From the NCBI GenBank assembly GCA_003132085.1, contig PKWO01000021.1, positions 1-8,965 of the forward strand: a stretch of DNA of 8,965 bases, given 5' to 3'. How positions within the stretch are numbered: the stretch's first letter is position 1; each line of letters starts with the position of its first letter. Made by a program: the position numbers and the translations under genes. Under the pieces are notes generated by a model. It made no database searches. It worked only from the letters and a program-made list of their open reading frames with translations, and was not told the origin of the DNA. This DNA is from Oxalobacteraceae bacterium (lineage in GTDB: Bacteria; Pseudomonadota; Gammaproteobacteria; Burkholderiales; Burkholderiaceae_D). Shown piece by piece: positions 1 to 6,183 of the stretch.

Positions 1-39
1 AGAGTAGTAACCGTCAACGTAAGAAAGGAATTTTCAACC

Positions 40-279
40 ATGAACGTGAACATTTTGACTTGGGTGATTGTTTTGCCGACCAGCCTTGAAACACTTCAAA
101 CGAAAGTGAATCTTGAAGCACGTAGAACGGCTGTTTTGAAACTGGTGGAAAAAGCCGAAAACCTGAAGGCGCAAGCCGCCGAACTTGAAGCATCGGCCTA
201 CCGCGAATCCCTCTATATCGAGAGCCAGGCCCGCCACGTTTGGACTGATGAACAGATCAACAAGGCCAAGCAAGCGTGA
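40..279 (+). CDS. Small hypothetical protein, 79 aa
   Basis: The function is not recognised. The ORF starts at ATG 40, with an AAAGGA ribosome-binding site at 24-29. The N-terminus (about residues 3-16) is hydrophobic but short. Residues 20-60 are rich in Ala, Glu, Lys and Leu and would form a charged helix, possibly a coiled coil. No catalytic motif is visible. It is followed by a GC-rich dyad at 287-305 and then a DUF6573-type gene on the same strand, so the two are probably co-transcribed. The clear ribosome-binding site and same-strand position support it as real; a small accessory or regulatory protein is as much as can be said. Confidence 0.6.
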   Translation: MNVNILTWVIVLPTSLETLQTKVNLEARRTAVLKLVEKAENLKAQAAELEASAYRESLYIESQARHVWTDEQINKAKQA

Positions 280-286
280 CCAACTC

Positions 287-305
287 GCCCCGGTGACAGC
301 GGGGC
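287..305 (+). repeat. GC-rich dyad enclosing GGTGACA
   Basis: GCCCC (287-291) and GGGGC (301-305) can pair around a nine-base loop that contains GGTGACA (292-298). This begins eight bases after the stop codon of the upstream ORF. The same GGTGACA word follows stop codons at four other places in the window. No T-run follows, so it is not a classical terminator. Confidence 0.4.
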
Positions 306-332
306 AATTCAATCAAGATCGAGGAGCGACAA

Positions 333-743
333 ATGATGATGCAAAGATTGTTTGAAGGAGTGACACCTGTTTCAACTTACACCCGCGCCGATGCTATCGG
401 TGACGGCGTGCTTGTTGACGCGTCGATTGTGGCGAAAGAGGCGGGTTTTACCTGTCCGGTTGCTGTCACTAAGGCGGTTTGGAGTGATTGCGTTAAGTGG
501 GGCCAGGAAGACACCAAGCGCCAGGCTCCCCAGGACGAAGAAGGCCGCTTATGGGACGTGATTTACATGTGTTTGCAAACGGCTAGATACACAAAGGTTG
601 AGGGGGCGTTTTACTTCATTCTGTATCGTATCCCGCGTGGTGGACGTGGCCGCAAAGCGCGTCTGACACGCCTTAAAGCGCATATCGGCCCTGGTGATGA
701 TGGCGAGGGCGCGATCACGATCATGAAGCCGGACGAGTCTTAA
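333..743 (+). CDS. DUF6573 family protein, 136 aa
   Basis: The protein resembles the DUF6573 family, common on plasmids and integrative elements and of unknown function. The recognisable block is YTRADAIGDGVLVDAS followed by AKEAGFTCPVAVTKAVW (about residues 16-49), then an acidic and Trp-containing stretch and WDVIYMC, a typical family order. The C-terminal third carries a basic patch (about residues 101-112) and may contact nucleic acid, which is inference. Three in-frame ATGs start the ORF (333, 336, 339). GAGGAG at 321-326 fits 333 or 336 best. It lies 53 bases after the 79-aa ORF and is followed by a 50-aa membrane peptide gene on the same strand. Confidence 0.8.
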   Translation: MMMQRLFEGVTPVSTYTRADAIGDGVLVDASIVAKEAGFTCPVAVTKAVWSDCVKWGQEDTKRQAPQDEEGRLWDVIYMCLQTARYTKVEGAFYFILYRIPRGGRGRKARLTRLKAHIGPGDDGEGAITIMKPDES

Positions 744-776
744 AACCTTTTACAATTGAAACTACGGAGAAACATA

Positions 777-929
777 ATGAACTTCCTTATCTTCGCACTG
801 TGGGCAATGGCTGCAATCCCTGTTATCGGCCTCGTGTTGTGGTTTGTCGGCAGTGCCTTGTTTGCGGTTGATGAAGTCAAGGCGGTTCGTTATTTGGCCG
901 GGAAATACGACCAGGCACAGCGCGGCTAA
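777..929 (+). CDS. Small single-span membrane peptide, 50 aa
   Basis: ATG 777 is preceded by CGGAGA at 765-770, a good ribosome-binding site. Residues 2-30 are almost entirely hydrophobic (FLIFALWAMAAIPVIGLVLW and on) and form one membrane span or an uncleaved signal anchor. The remaining 20 residues are polar and charged (VDEVKAVRYLAGKYDQAQRG) and probably cytoplasmic or membrane-adjacent. The function is unknown. Small proteins of this kind are common in plasmid backbones. It ends directly before a TGGTGACA-type repeat module at 931 and shares the strand and spacing of the two genes upstream, so it is probably the last gene of that short operon. Confidence 0.6.
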   Translation: MNFLIFALWAMAAIPVIGLVLWFVGSALFAVDEVKAVRYLAGKYDQAQRG

Positions 930-930
930 G

Positions 931-977
931 TGGTGACAGTGTTCGCGCACCAGGTGGCCGACCGTGACACCAAACAA
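931..977. repeat. TGGTGACA intergenic module, copy upstream of parA
   Basis: It begins with TGGTGACA (931-938), two bases after a stop codon, and ends with CACCAAACAA (968-977). TGGTG and CACCA make inverted ends. The first 36 bases (931-966) match the module at 3205-3240 at 28 of 36 positions with no gap, including an identical GCCGACCGTG. The two modules lie on either side of parAB. A partition site (parS) or operator role is inferred, not shown. Confidence 0.5.
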
Positions 978-1005
978 AAGCGAACAGGTAGACGATTTAT
1001 ATCAA

Positions 1006-1051
1006 TTGACAAGCGATAACGCTTTACATTGAATTTTCAGGCTGTCATACT
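1006..1051 (+). promoter_or_regulatory. Predicted promoter region of the parAB operon
   Basis: The best promoter is TTTACA (1023-1028), a 17-bp spacer ending in TGT (an extended -10 element), then CATACT (1046-1051). A second, overlapping candidate is TTGACA (1006-1011), 17 bp, TTGAAT (1029-1034). A small dyad, AGCG-ATAA-CGCT (1012-1023), lies between the two -35 elements and could be an operator. parA starts about 60 bases further on. Autoregulation by ParA or ParB, or control by the KorA-like protein, would be usual for such operons but is not visible here. Confidence 0.45.
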
Positions 1052-1109
1052 TGTTGCAAAATAAAACACAACGAAACAAACGTCAACGTAATCAACGATA
1101 GGGCTAATG

Positions 1110-1880
1110 ATGAAGACTTTAGCAGTAGCGAATCAAAAAAGTGTCGGCAAAAGCACTTTGGCGATACACCTTGCGTATGCAGGGGCAGCGGCAGGCTTGC
1201 GCGTGTTGATGGTGGACATGGACAAGCAAGGTAGTTTGACTATGTGCTTCCCTCCGATCAATGGCGATGCTTCCGGCTTGCTGGCTTCGTCACTGTACGA
1301 CGAAGACCAACCAGCGGCAGCGCTGGAATACATCGGCGAAAAGGTTGCCATTATCCGGGCAACTCCCATTCTGGCCGCACTGGACTCTGCACCGGACATT
1401 TTTATCAAGCGGCCACGGTTGAACTTGCGCCGCTTTGCCAACGACTTCGATTTGTGCATCATCGACACCCCCGGCCACATTGGAATGTCGCTTAATGCCT
1501 CTCTCGCAGCCGCCGACGCCGTGGTTTGCCCGGTATCTATCGGCAAGTTTGAAATGAAAGCACTGTCCGACTTGTGGGCTTTCATCAGGGCGGTAAAGAC
1601 CAAGGGATATAACCCGGAATTGCGTTTGATCGGAATTTTGCCCAATCGCGTCAACACACGAAGCCCGCTCGAAATTCAAGGGCTGCAAGCACTTCGGGAG
1701 CAGTACGGCCCCGCGATCCTGGCCCATACACTCCCCGAACGCGCCGCCGTCAAGCAGTCGATAGAGCTTAACCGCCCGGTTTGGGTATCCACCAAAGGCG
1801 CGGGGCATCTAGCCGCCGCCAAAGAGTGGAAAGCAGCATGCAAAACAATTTTGGTAAAACTAGGGAGCATCCCGCAATGA
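1110..1880 (+). CDS. parA: ParA-family partition ATPase with unusual P-loop
   Basis: This is a Walker-type partition ATPase of about 256 aa, the size of short (type Ib) ParA proteins without an N-terminal DNA-binding domain. It should move plasmid copies across the nucleoid with ParB. The P-loop at residues 8-16 reads NQKSVGKST. The family form is NQKGGVGKST, so one residue is missing and a Gly is replaced by Ser. Walker A-prime follows at residues 34-42 (MVDMDKQGS) and Walker B at 115-122 (LCIIDTPG). ATG 1107 and ATG 1110 are both possible. I prefer 1110, because ATAGGG (1098-1103) is then six bases away. The stop codon overlaps the parB start (ATGA), which implies translational coupling. 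Confidence 0.9.
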   Translation: MKTLAVANQKSVGKSTLAIHLAYAGAAAGLRVLMVDMDKQGSLTMCFPPINGDASGLLASSLYDEDQPAAALEYIGEKVAIIRATPILAALDSAPDIFIKRPRLNLRRFANDFDLCIIDTPGHIGMSLNASLAAADAVVCPVSIGKFEMKALSDLWAFIRAVKTKGYNPELRLIGILPNRVNTRSPLEIQGLQALREQYGPAILAHTLPERAAVKQSIELNRPVWVSTKGAGHLAAAKEWKAACKTILVKLGSIPQ

Positions 1881-3058
1881 ATAAAGCACTCGTTAAGAAA
1901 GCACCAACCGCATTCGCCAATCTTGGCAGTGTTTTAGGGGAAGGGTTCGGCGACCTCATGGCAGCAGAGGGCGACCAGTTCGCGCATGTGTCGTTAGATG
2001 ACATTCTCCGCGAGCCGCAAGTACGCGACCCGGCCAATTTCGACGATGAAGAACACAGCCTTGCCGATCTATCCGCAAGCATCCGCAAGCATGGCGTACT
2101 TGAGCCGGTTCTGTTGTGTCCGATTGAAGGCGGGCCGAAGCCTTACAAGCTTGTTTTTGGCGAACGTCGTTACATCGGTTCACAGATGGCGGGTAAGGAC
2201 AAAATACCGGCCCTTATTCGCAAGATGACCGCCGAAGAAGTGCGCGACATTCAGTTTGCCGAAAACATCCACCGCAAGAATCTTACCTTGATCGAGGAAG
2301 CAAAACGGATTCAAGAAGACCTTAACAACCTGGGCAGCATCGATGCAGTTTTGGAAAAGCACAACAAGAGCCGCGCTTGGCTTTCTAAAATCCTGTCATT
2401 GCTGAAATTGCCGCAGCAAGCGAAGCGGCTTTTGTCGGAAAAAATCAGCGCGGACATGGAAGTTATCAGCGATGTCAGGACGATTGAAAAGCTTGACCCG
2501 AAAGCAGCGGAGAAGCTGGTAAACGAGTTGAAGGCAACACGCGGCAAGGAAGAGGCCCGGAAACAGGTTAAAGCGGTCAAGGATGCGGTCAAACCACTGT
2601 CAGCGAAGAAAGTAGCAGCCAAGGAAGCGAAAGGGCAGGGCGGCACCATTGCGACGGCCAAAGACCGGACAGCGGAGCTACCAGGCGTAACGGCTAATTT
2701 CGCGGACGCGAAAAAATCGGACAAAGGCGACAAGTCAGCGCCGCGCCCGGTCGCGTTTTCCCCGGCGCAAGCGCTCAGTACCGCCTACATGAACATTTTC
2801 GAGCATGGCAGCAGCCCGAAAACGGTTTATGACGTGCTGCCAAAGGACGACAAAGAGGCCATAGAGGGCTGGTTGCATTCTTACTACGATGCAGGAACCA
2901 AGGCCAAGGACGCGGGACGCGCTGTTATCCAGGGCTTCCGCAATGGTCAGTTTTCCAGTGACGGCGAAGGCGCTTTTGCCCTAGTCGCTTTCCTGCACGG
3001 CGCGGACAGTGGGGCGAAGTTCAATTTGTTGAATATTTTGGGAAGCGTTAAGGAATAA
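1877..3058 (+). CDS. parB: ParB/KorB-like partition and DNA-binding protein, 393 aa
   Basis: This is a centromere-binding partner of ParA. The ParB N-terminal domain covers about residues 35-145, with GERRYIGSQMAG (95-106), corresponding to the GERR box, and ENIHRKNLTLIEEA (129-142), the second conserved box. A helix-turn-helix follows at about 155-178 (DAVLEKHNKSRAWLSKILSL). The order and spacing resemble KorB of IncP-1 plasmids, which is both partition protein and global repressor; a dual role here is inference. Residues 220-300 are Lys/Ala-rich and flexible. The C-terminal part (about 300-393) would hold the dimerisation region. The frame stays open upstream to 1781, but the start at 1877 has AGGGA (1862-1866) and overlaps the parA stop. 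TGGTGACA repeats flanking the operon are candidate binding sites. Confidence 0.9.
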   Translation: MNKALVKKAPTAFANLGSVLGEGFGDLMAAEGDQFAHVSLDDILREPQVRDPANFDDEEHSLADLSASIRKHGVLEPVLLCPIEGGPKPYKLVFGERRYIGSQMAGKDKIPALIRKMTAEEVRDIQFAENIHRKNLTLIEEAKRIQEDLNNLGSIDAVLEKHNKSRAWLSKILSLLKLPQQAKRLLSEKISADMEVISDVRTIEKLDPKAAEKLVNELKATRGKEEARKQVKAVKDAVKPLSAKKVAAKEAKGQGGTIATAKDRTAELPGVTANFADAKKSDKGDKSAPRPVAFSPAQALSTAYMNIFEHGSSPKTVYDVLPKDDKEAIEGWLHSYYDAGTKAKDAGRAVIQGFRNGQFSSDGEGAFALVAFLHGADSGAKFNLLNILGSVKE

Positions 3059-3077
3059 TTTCATGGAGAACGCAATC

Positions 3078-3200
3078 ATGTATCAACTTGCCATTGACGA
3101 TTTGCGCAACCTGCTTAAACAACTTGGGCGCAGCGAATTTCGTGCGTTTGGATATGCGCAGCAGCTTCGCGCATATCGCGCCCAAATTCATCGCAAATAA
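3078..3200 (+). CDS. Small ORF at the end of the parAB operon, 40 aa
   Basis: This ORF encodes about 40 aa, or 45 aa if ATG 3063 is used. ATG 3078 is favoured because GGAG (3065-3068) sits nine bases upstream. For ATG 3063 the support is AAGGA inside the parB tail. The peptide is helical and basic (LRNLLKQLGRSEFRAF, then RAYRAQIHRK), with no motif I recognise. It starts within 20 bases of the parB stop and ends five bases before a TGGTGACA module. Its place in the operon supports translation; the function is unknown. Confidence 0.45.
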   Translation: MYQLAIDDLRNLLKQLGRSEFRAFGYAQQLRAYRAQIHRK

Positions 3201-3204
3201 GAAC

Positions 3205-3324
3205 TGGTGACAAATTATCCGCATCAGGTCGCCGACCGTGCGCGACCCTCATAACGTCCGGGCATTGCCGCCGGAAGAAAAGCAGATCGCGGAGCAAACA
3301 CGGAGCGAAGGAGCCACCAAACAA
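3205..3324. repeat. TGGTGACA intergenic module, copy downstream of parB
   Basis: It opens with TGGTGACA (3205-3212) five bases after a stop codon and closes with CACCAAACAA (3315-3324), the same closing word as at 968-977. Positions 3205-3240 match 931-966 at 28 of 36 positions. After the shared GCCGACCGTG it holds about 74 extra bases not present in the first copy. From GTG 3238 a 37-codon frame stays open to 3351, but it has no ribosome-binding site and I do not call it a gene. Otherwise I see nothing in 3201-3388 beyond the korA-like gene's ribosome-binding site. Confidence 0.5.
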
Positions 3325-3388
3325 CGCGACACGTCCGACCAGCCTCTTTAAGTCGGCGCACCCAATTACATTATTTTGAGGTTTTAAC

Positions 3389-3814
3389 GTGGCAACAGAA
3401 AAACGCCGTATGTCGTTACAGGAATTTGAGGCGGTTTTACCTCTGATTAAAAAAATATCCGATCAACGACGCGAAGCCGCAAAAGCGGCTCTGGTCGATG
3501 GCATGTCGCTTGCGACCGTCGCGGAGGCATTCGGATGGTCGCGGCAGGCCGTAAACGACGCCATAGGCCAAGTTTGGGCAGCGCGTGAGCGTTACCATGA
3601 GTCGCAACGCGCAAACGCACAGGCAAGCGTATTGCTGCCCCCAGGTTGGGAGCAAGTGACGCTCATTGCGCCAAGTCACATGATTGAGCGATTTCGGGCC
3701 GATATCGCCAAGACATCGACAGAAGCGCCGGAGCCGCAGCCGGAGCCGGAGCCAAAAACGAAGCGCAAAAAAAGCCCGGCCACGCAGGGCGCACCGGGCA
3801 TCAAGTCAACGTAA
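3389..3814 (+). CDS. korA: KorA/TrfB-type transcriptional regulator, 141 aa
   Basis: This is a DNA-binding repressor of the KorA/TrfB family. In IncP-1 plasmids KorA represses the control and replication operons at short palindromes. A helix-turn-helix is visible at about residues 35-64 (VDGMSLATVAEAFGWSRQAV, then QVWAA), closely parallel to the KorA recognition region. It is followed by LPPGWEQVTLIAPSHM (83-98), matching KorA's LPEGYARVTAVLP dimerisation segment. The protein is about 40 residues longer than RP4 KorA because of a Pro/Glu-rich then Lys-rich tail (113-128). It starts with GTG, preceded by TGAGG (3378-3382). repA follows 63 bases later, so KorA probably controls replication initiator expression. 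I find no copy of the RP4 KorA operator, so its site must differ. Confidence 0.85.
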   Translation: MATEKRRMSLQEFEAVLPLIKKISDQRREAAKAALVDGMSLATVAEAFGWSRQAVNDAIGQVWAARERYHESQRANAQASVLLPPGWEQVTLIAPSHMIERFRADIAKTSTEAPEPQPEPEPKTKRKKSPATQGAPGIKST

Positions 3815-3838
3815 GCCATTCCAGGGAAACCGAAAGAC

Positions 3839-3856
3839 TTACAGGGTAGATTGTAA
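3839..3856. promoter_or_regulatory. Dyad TTACA-N8-TGTAA in the repA leader
   Basis: TTACA (3839-3843) and TGTAA (3852-3856) form an inverted repeat 21 bases before the repA start codon, just upstream of its GAGGGG ribosome-binding site. The position suits an operator or a structure tuning RepA expression. No matching dyad was seen elsewhere, so the assignment is weak. Confidence 0.25.
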
Positions 3857-3877
3857 CAGATCAAAGAGGGGCAGAGC

Positions 3878-4975
3878 ATGACCAAGCAAGTGAAAACGAC
3901 AGTAGAAACGCCAGCGGTATTCATTGACGTTGACGATGGCGATGGCGATGATGAGGTCAGCACGCTTTCTCCACTTGCAAAGCGGGTAAACGCAATGGCC
4001 CGAAGGGTTAAGGCCCAACCTCCTCGCGACGAAAAAGCTGACCAAGCCGACATGCAGCAGCTCGATTTATTCGTCGCCAATCTCCTTGATTACAACCTCA
4101 AGGGCGACATGGCAACAATGGAGGCACCCCTATTCTCGCTGTCCACAAAACCGGATATGGTGACGTGGAAGTGGAAAAGTCCGGACGGAAAGAAATGGAT
4201 TGAAGTTACGCCGTCCGCGATTGGCCGCGCAACGATGCATGACAAGGATTTGCTGATCTACTTATCGTCGCAACTGGTTGCGGCGATGAATGACGCCGCC
4301 CGCAAGGGTACAAAGATGCCAGGACGACGGATACGCTTCACGCTGCATGACTACCTTGTAGCGACCGGCAGAGACACGGCAGGGAAATCATACGAAGATG
4401 TAGAGAAGACGCTCGACCGCCTGGCCGGGACGCGCCTCAAGACCAATATTGAAATGGGTAACATGGACAGCCGAAGCAATTTCGGCATGATCGAAAAATC
4501 CGATTACATCCTCATCAAAGATGCCAAGGGTAACAGGCGTATGTTCAGCATCGAGGTAACGCTGTCGCAATGGCTGTATCGTGCCTTGGAGTTGAGGAAT
4601 ATACTCACGCTCAATCCGGGCTACTTCAACCTTCGCAAACCATTGGAAAAACGCCTGTACGAGTTGGCTCGCAAACATGTTGGCGATCAACCGGAATGGA
4701 TCATCAGTGAGGAAAACTTGTACGCGAAGTCCGGTAGCAAGGCGACCAAGCCAGAGTTTCGCCGCATGCTAAAAACGATCATTGCGGACGACAGCATTCT
4801 TGATTATCGTTTGTCCAGGCAAGAGTCGGACAAGGGTGAAAACCAAGTGCGCTTTTACCAGAAGGACGTCAAGAAATTAGCCTTGGCTTTCGCGAATAAA
4901 GCCAAGGGTCGCGCCGGGAAGAAGGCCATCCCAGGCGTCACTCAAGCAAAGCCAGAACGTGACTTGCTCGATTAG
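3878..4975 (+). CDS. repA: Replication initiator protein RepA (RPA family), 365 aa
   Basis: This is a plasmid replication initiator of the 'replication initiator protein A' family. It should bind the iterons at 6269-6466 and recruit host DnaA and helicase. After an acidic, disordered N-terminus (about 1-58), the family core starts at QLDLFVANLLDY (61-72). MEAPLFSLST (81-90) and IEVTPSAIGRATMHDKDLLI (108-127) are hallmark segments, followed by SSQLVAAMN and a winged-helix-like region (FTLHDYLVATGRD). The second half, with LEKRLYELARKH and a Lys/Arg-rich tail, would form the second DNA-binding domain. The length fits the family. GAGGGG before ATG 3878 supports the start. Its presumed origin lies 1.3 kb downstream, beyond the methyltransferase gene, and no iteron occurs near its own promoter. 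Confidence 0.9.
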   Translation: MTKQVKTTVETPAVFIDVDDGDGDDEVSTLSPLAKRVNAMARRVKAQPPRDEKADQADMQQLDLFVANLLDYNLKGDMATMEAPLFSLSTKPDMVTWKWKSPDGKKWIEVTPSAIGRATMHDKDLLIYLSSQLVAAMNDAARKGTKMPGRRIRFTLHDYLVATGRDTAGKSYEDVEKTLDRLAGTRLKTNIEMGNMDSRSNFGMIEKSDYILIKDAKGNRRMFSIEVTLSQWLYRALELRNILTLNPGYFNLRKPLEKRLYELARKHVGDQPEWIISEENLYAKSGSKATKPEFRRMLKTIIADDSILDYRLSRQESDKGENQVRFYQKDVKKLALAFANKAKGRAGKKAIPGVTQAKPERDLLD

Positions 4976-4978
4976 GAC

Positions 4979-5079
4979 TGGTGACACGGTCAGTTCGCCG
5001 GCGCCGCCGGCTTGTCGCCATTCACATCATGGCGACACCGGACGCGCCCAGGATCTTCCGAAGTGTCACCAACAAACAA
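4979..5079. repeat. Large TGGTGACA module after repA with nested hairpin
   Basis: TGGTGACAC (4979-4987) and GTGTCACCA (5063-5071) are a perfect 9-bp inverted repeat, starting four bases after the repA stop. Nested inside is a perfect 9-bp hairpin, TGTCGCCAT / ATGGCGACA (5013-5021 and 5029-5037, loop of seven). It extends through CCGG on both sides with a two-base bulge. CACCAACAAACAA follows at 5067-5079. There is no T-run on either strand. It lies between convergent repA and the methyltransferase gene, so it may still act as a bidirectional stop or as a protein-binding cruciform. Confidence 0.5.
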
Positions 5080-5097
5080 TCCCACCACACCGTCGAC

Positions 5098-5117
5098 CAT
5101 AGACACACACATCTATG
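5098..5117. repeat. CATAG-N10-CTATG dyad, copy 1
   Basis: Perfect 5-bp arms with a 10-bp spacer, beyond the 3' end of the methyltransferase gene. The spacer is an AC repeat, unlike the other copies. It is one of four dyads of identical geometry, the start of the next lying 37 bp away. Confidence 0.5.
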
Positions 5118-5134
5118 CTGGCCACACCGGCCGA

Positions 5135-5154
5135 CATAGCTAGATTCGACTATG
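5135..5154. repeat. CATAG-N10-CTATG dyad, copy 2
   Basis: Same geometry as copy 1. Its right arm overlaps the TAG stop codon of the methyltransferase (5150-5152), so the gene's last codons and the repeat share sequence. Confidence 0.5.
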
Positions 5155-5827
5155 CCGGATCGCAATCGAGTAGCGCGGCCATGATCGCCAAACGTTCCGC
5201 CGCTGGTAGTGCCTTGTAACTCTCTGACCAACGATGCGCCTTGCGCTTAATTCTTTGGCGGTCAGTGAAATTACTTCCCGCGAACGTGGCCCAATGCGTT
5301 GCACCAGCTTCAAAGCTCAACCATAGCTTTTCCGTTCGCGGCCCGCCCCGCGTCATCACTTGGAATTCCAACGTTCGCCACCCGGACAGCAGATCGTCAT
5401 ACAGCTTCGACGGATAGCCCGACACCATCACGGCAGCCCCGGCCCCGGCCACCACGCGCAGGAGCTTCAATAAACGCTCATGGTCGGCATCGCTGTATTC
5501 GTGCTTATAGCGGTGCCGCGACGTTCGCGTACTGTGCAGGTATGGCGGGTCAGCATAAATCAACACACGCCCCGCCGCCAAAAGATCGAGCCGCCGCAAG
5601 AACCTCGCGGCATCGCCCTGGTGCAATTCCACATCGTCCCTGATCGCCGCAAAATGCTCTATCACAGCGCCGTCAAGATCGATGCCGATAGACCGCGCCG
5701 CCGCTGGCTTGCGCAGCATCACAGCGCCCCCGCCAAGGTGCGTTTCAATGTACGTGTCATGCGGAGGCATGGCGGCGATGATCGCCTGATATGCCCCGCT
5801 TGCGGCCTTCGATCCTAGATAGCTCAT
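5150..5827 (-). CDS. Orphan D12-class DNA N6-adenine methyltransferase, 225 aa
   Basis: It transfers methyl from S-adenosylmethionine to adenine in DNA; the target is not known from sequence. SAM-binding motif I is ETHLGGGAV (28-36), replacing the usual FxGxG form. YLGSK (3-7) corresponds to motif X. An acidic ID-LD pair follows at 49-52, GDAARFL at 71-77, and the catalytic DPPY at 93-96 inside LIYADPPYLHS. EKLWLSF (166-172) is typical of phage-type adenine methylases. The frame opens at 5857, but family members begin at the MSYLGSK methionine (5827), and the predicted promoter would start transcription inside the extra ten codons. The ribosome-binding site is weak. It is the only minus-strand gene, has no nuclease partner here, looks richer in GC than its neighbours, and is bracketed by CATAG dyads. 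Acquisition as a unit is likely. Confidence 0.85.
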   Translation of the reverse strand: MSYLGSKAASGAYQAIIAAMPPHDTYIETHLGGGAVMLRKPAAARSIGIDLDGAVIEHFAAIRDDVELHQGDAARFLRRLDLLAAGRVLIYADPPYLHSTRTSRHRYKHEYSDADHERLLKLLRVVAGAGAAVMVSGYPSKLYDDLLSGWRTLEFQVMTRGGPRTEKLWLSFEAGATHWATFAGSNFTDRQRIKRKAHRWSESYKALPAAERLAIMAALLDCDPA

Positions 5828-5859
5828 GCCCTGTAGATGCAAGTGATTCAACACCATCG

Positions 5860-5888
5860 AGCATAGTCATTTTCGTCTATGTCGTCAA
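5860..5888 (-). promoter_or_regulatory. Predicted methyltransferase promoter
   Basis: On the minus strand, TTGACG (5888-5883), a 17-bp spacer and TATGCT (5865-5860) form a credible sigma-70 promoter. The expected start point lies near 5853, downstream of ATG 5857 and upstream of ATG 5827. The CATAG-N10-CTATG dyad at 5862-5881 occupies the spacer and most of the -10 element, as expected for a repressor site. Confidence 0.5.
5862..5881. repeat. CATAG-N10-CTATG dyad, copy 3 (candidate operator)
   Basis: It lies over the spacer and -10 element of the predicted methyltransferase promoter. It shares GCATAGTCATTTTC with copy 4 in direct orientation, so these two copies resemble each other more than the downstream pair. 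Confidence 0.55.
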
Positions 5889-5916
5889 GCCTGGCCGTGG
5901 CGAAAATATAAGCAGC

Positions 5917-5940
5917 AGCATAGTCATTTTCAGCTATGCT
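5917..5940. repeat. CATAG-N10-CTATG dyad, copy 4 (7-bp arms)
   Basis: This is the most perfect copy: AGCATAG and CTATGCT arms around ten bases. It lies between the methyltransferase promoter and the ribosome-binding site of the 59-aa ORF, so it could affect either gene. The CATAG arm starts 57 bp from that of copy 3. Confidence 0.55.
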
Positions 5941-5981
5941 TGCCGGTAGTTCGCATTCAAATTTTTCAAAAGGAAATTGGC

Positions 5982-6161
5982 ATGGCATACATTCGCGGCG
6001 CGGTTTATGAGCCACCAGTTAGCGGCGCAGGATTGCCGTTAGTGGCTGTCGTTTTCGGGCCTGATGGAGAGGTACTTACCGCCCGCGCAGTTCCAAGCGT
6101 ACAGGTCGGGGAAGCGTTGATTGCCGACGCACTTAAAGCGGGCTATCCCGGCAAAGAATAG
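5982..6161 (+). CDS. Small hypothetical protein, 59 aa
   Basis: ATG 5982 has AAAGGAA (5969-5975) upstream; the frame also opens at 5940 but without such a site. The protein begins MAYIRGAVYEPPVSGAGLPL and continues with LVAVVFGPDGEVLTARAVPS, which looks like a small beta-sheet domain, then a short helix (VGEALIADALKAGY). I do not recognise a family, and it has no helix-turn-helix, so it is not an obvious regulator of the divergent methyltransferase. It is read away from that gene toward the origin. The space between them carries two CATAG dyads, which may control both. Confidence 0.55.
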   Translation: MAYIRGAVYEPPVSGAGLPLVAVVFGPDGEVLTARAVPSVQVGEALIADALKAGYPGKE

Positions 6162-6183
6162 GATTATTTTTCGTCAAATTTCA

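Noticed and set aside
1133..1808. Minus-strand frames of over 170 codons across parA
   Set aside because: They lie opposite a clear ParA gene with conserved Walker motifs and have no recognisable domain or ribosome-binding site.
3238..3351. GTG-started 37-codon frame between the parAB operon and the korA-like gene
   Set aside because: No ribosome-binding site, and its start sits in the conserved repeat sequence. It could be a decayed gene tail, but nothing supports translation.
5299..5818. Long plus-strand frames opposite the methyltransferase
   Set aside because: The minus-strand frame has all methyltransferase motifs; the plus-strand translations are Arg/Pro/His-rich shadows of GC-rich DNA.
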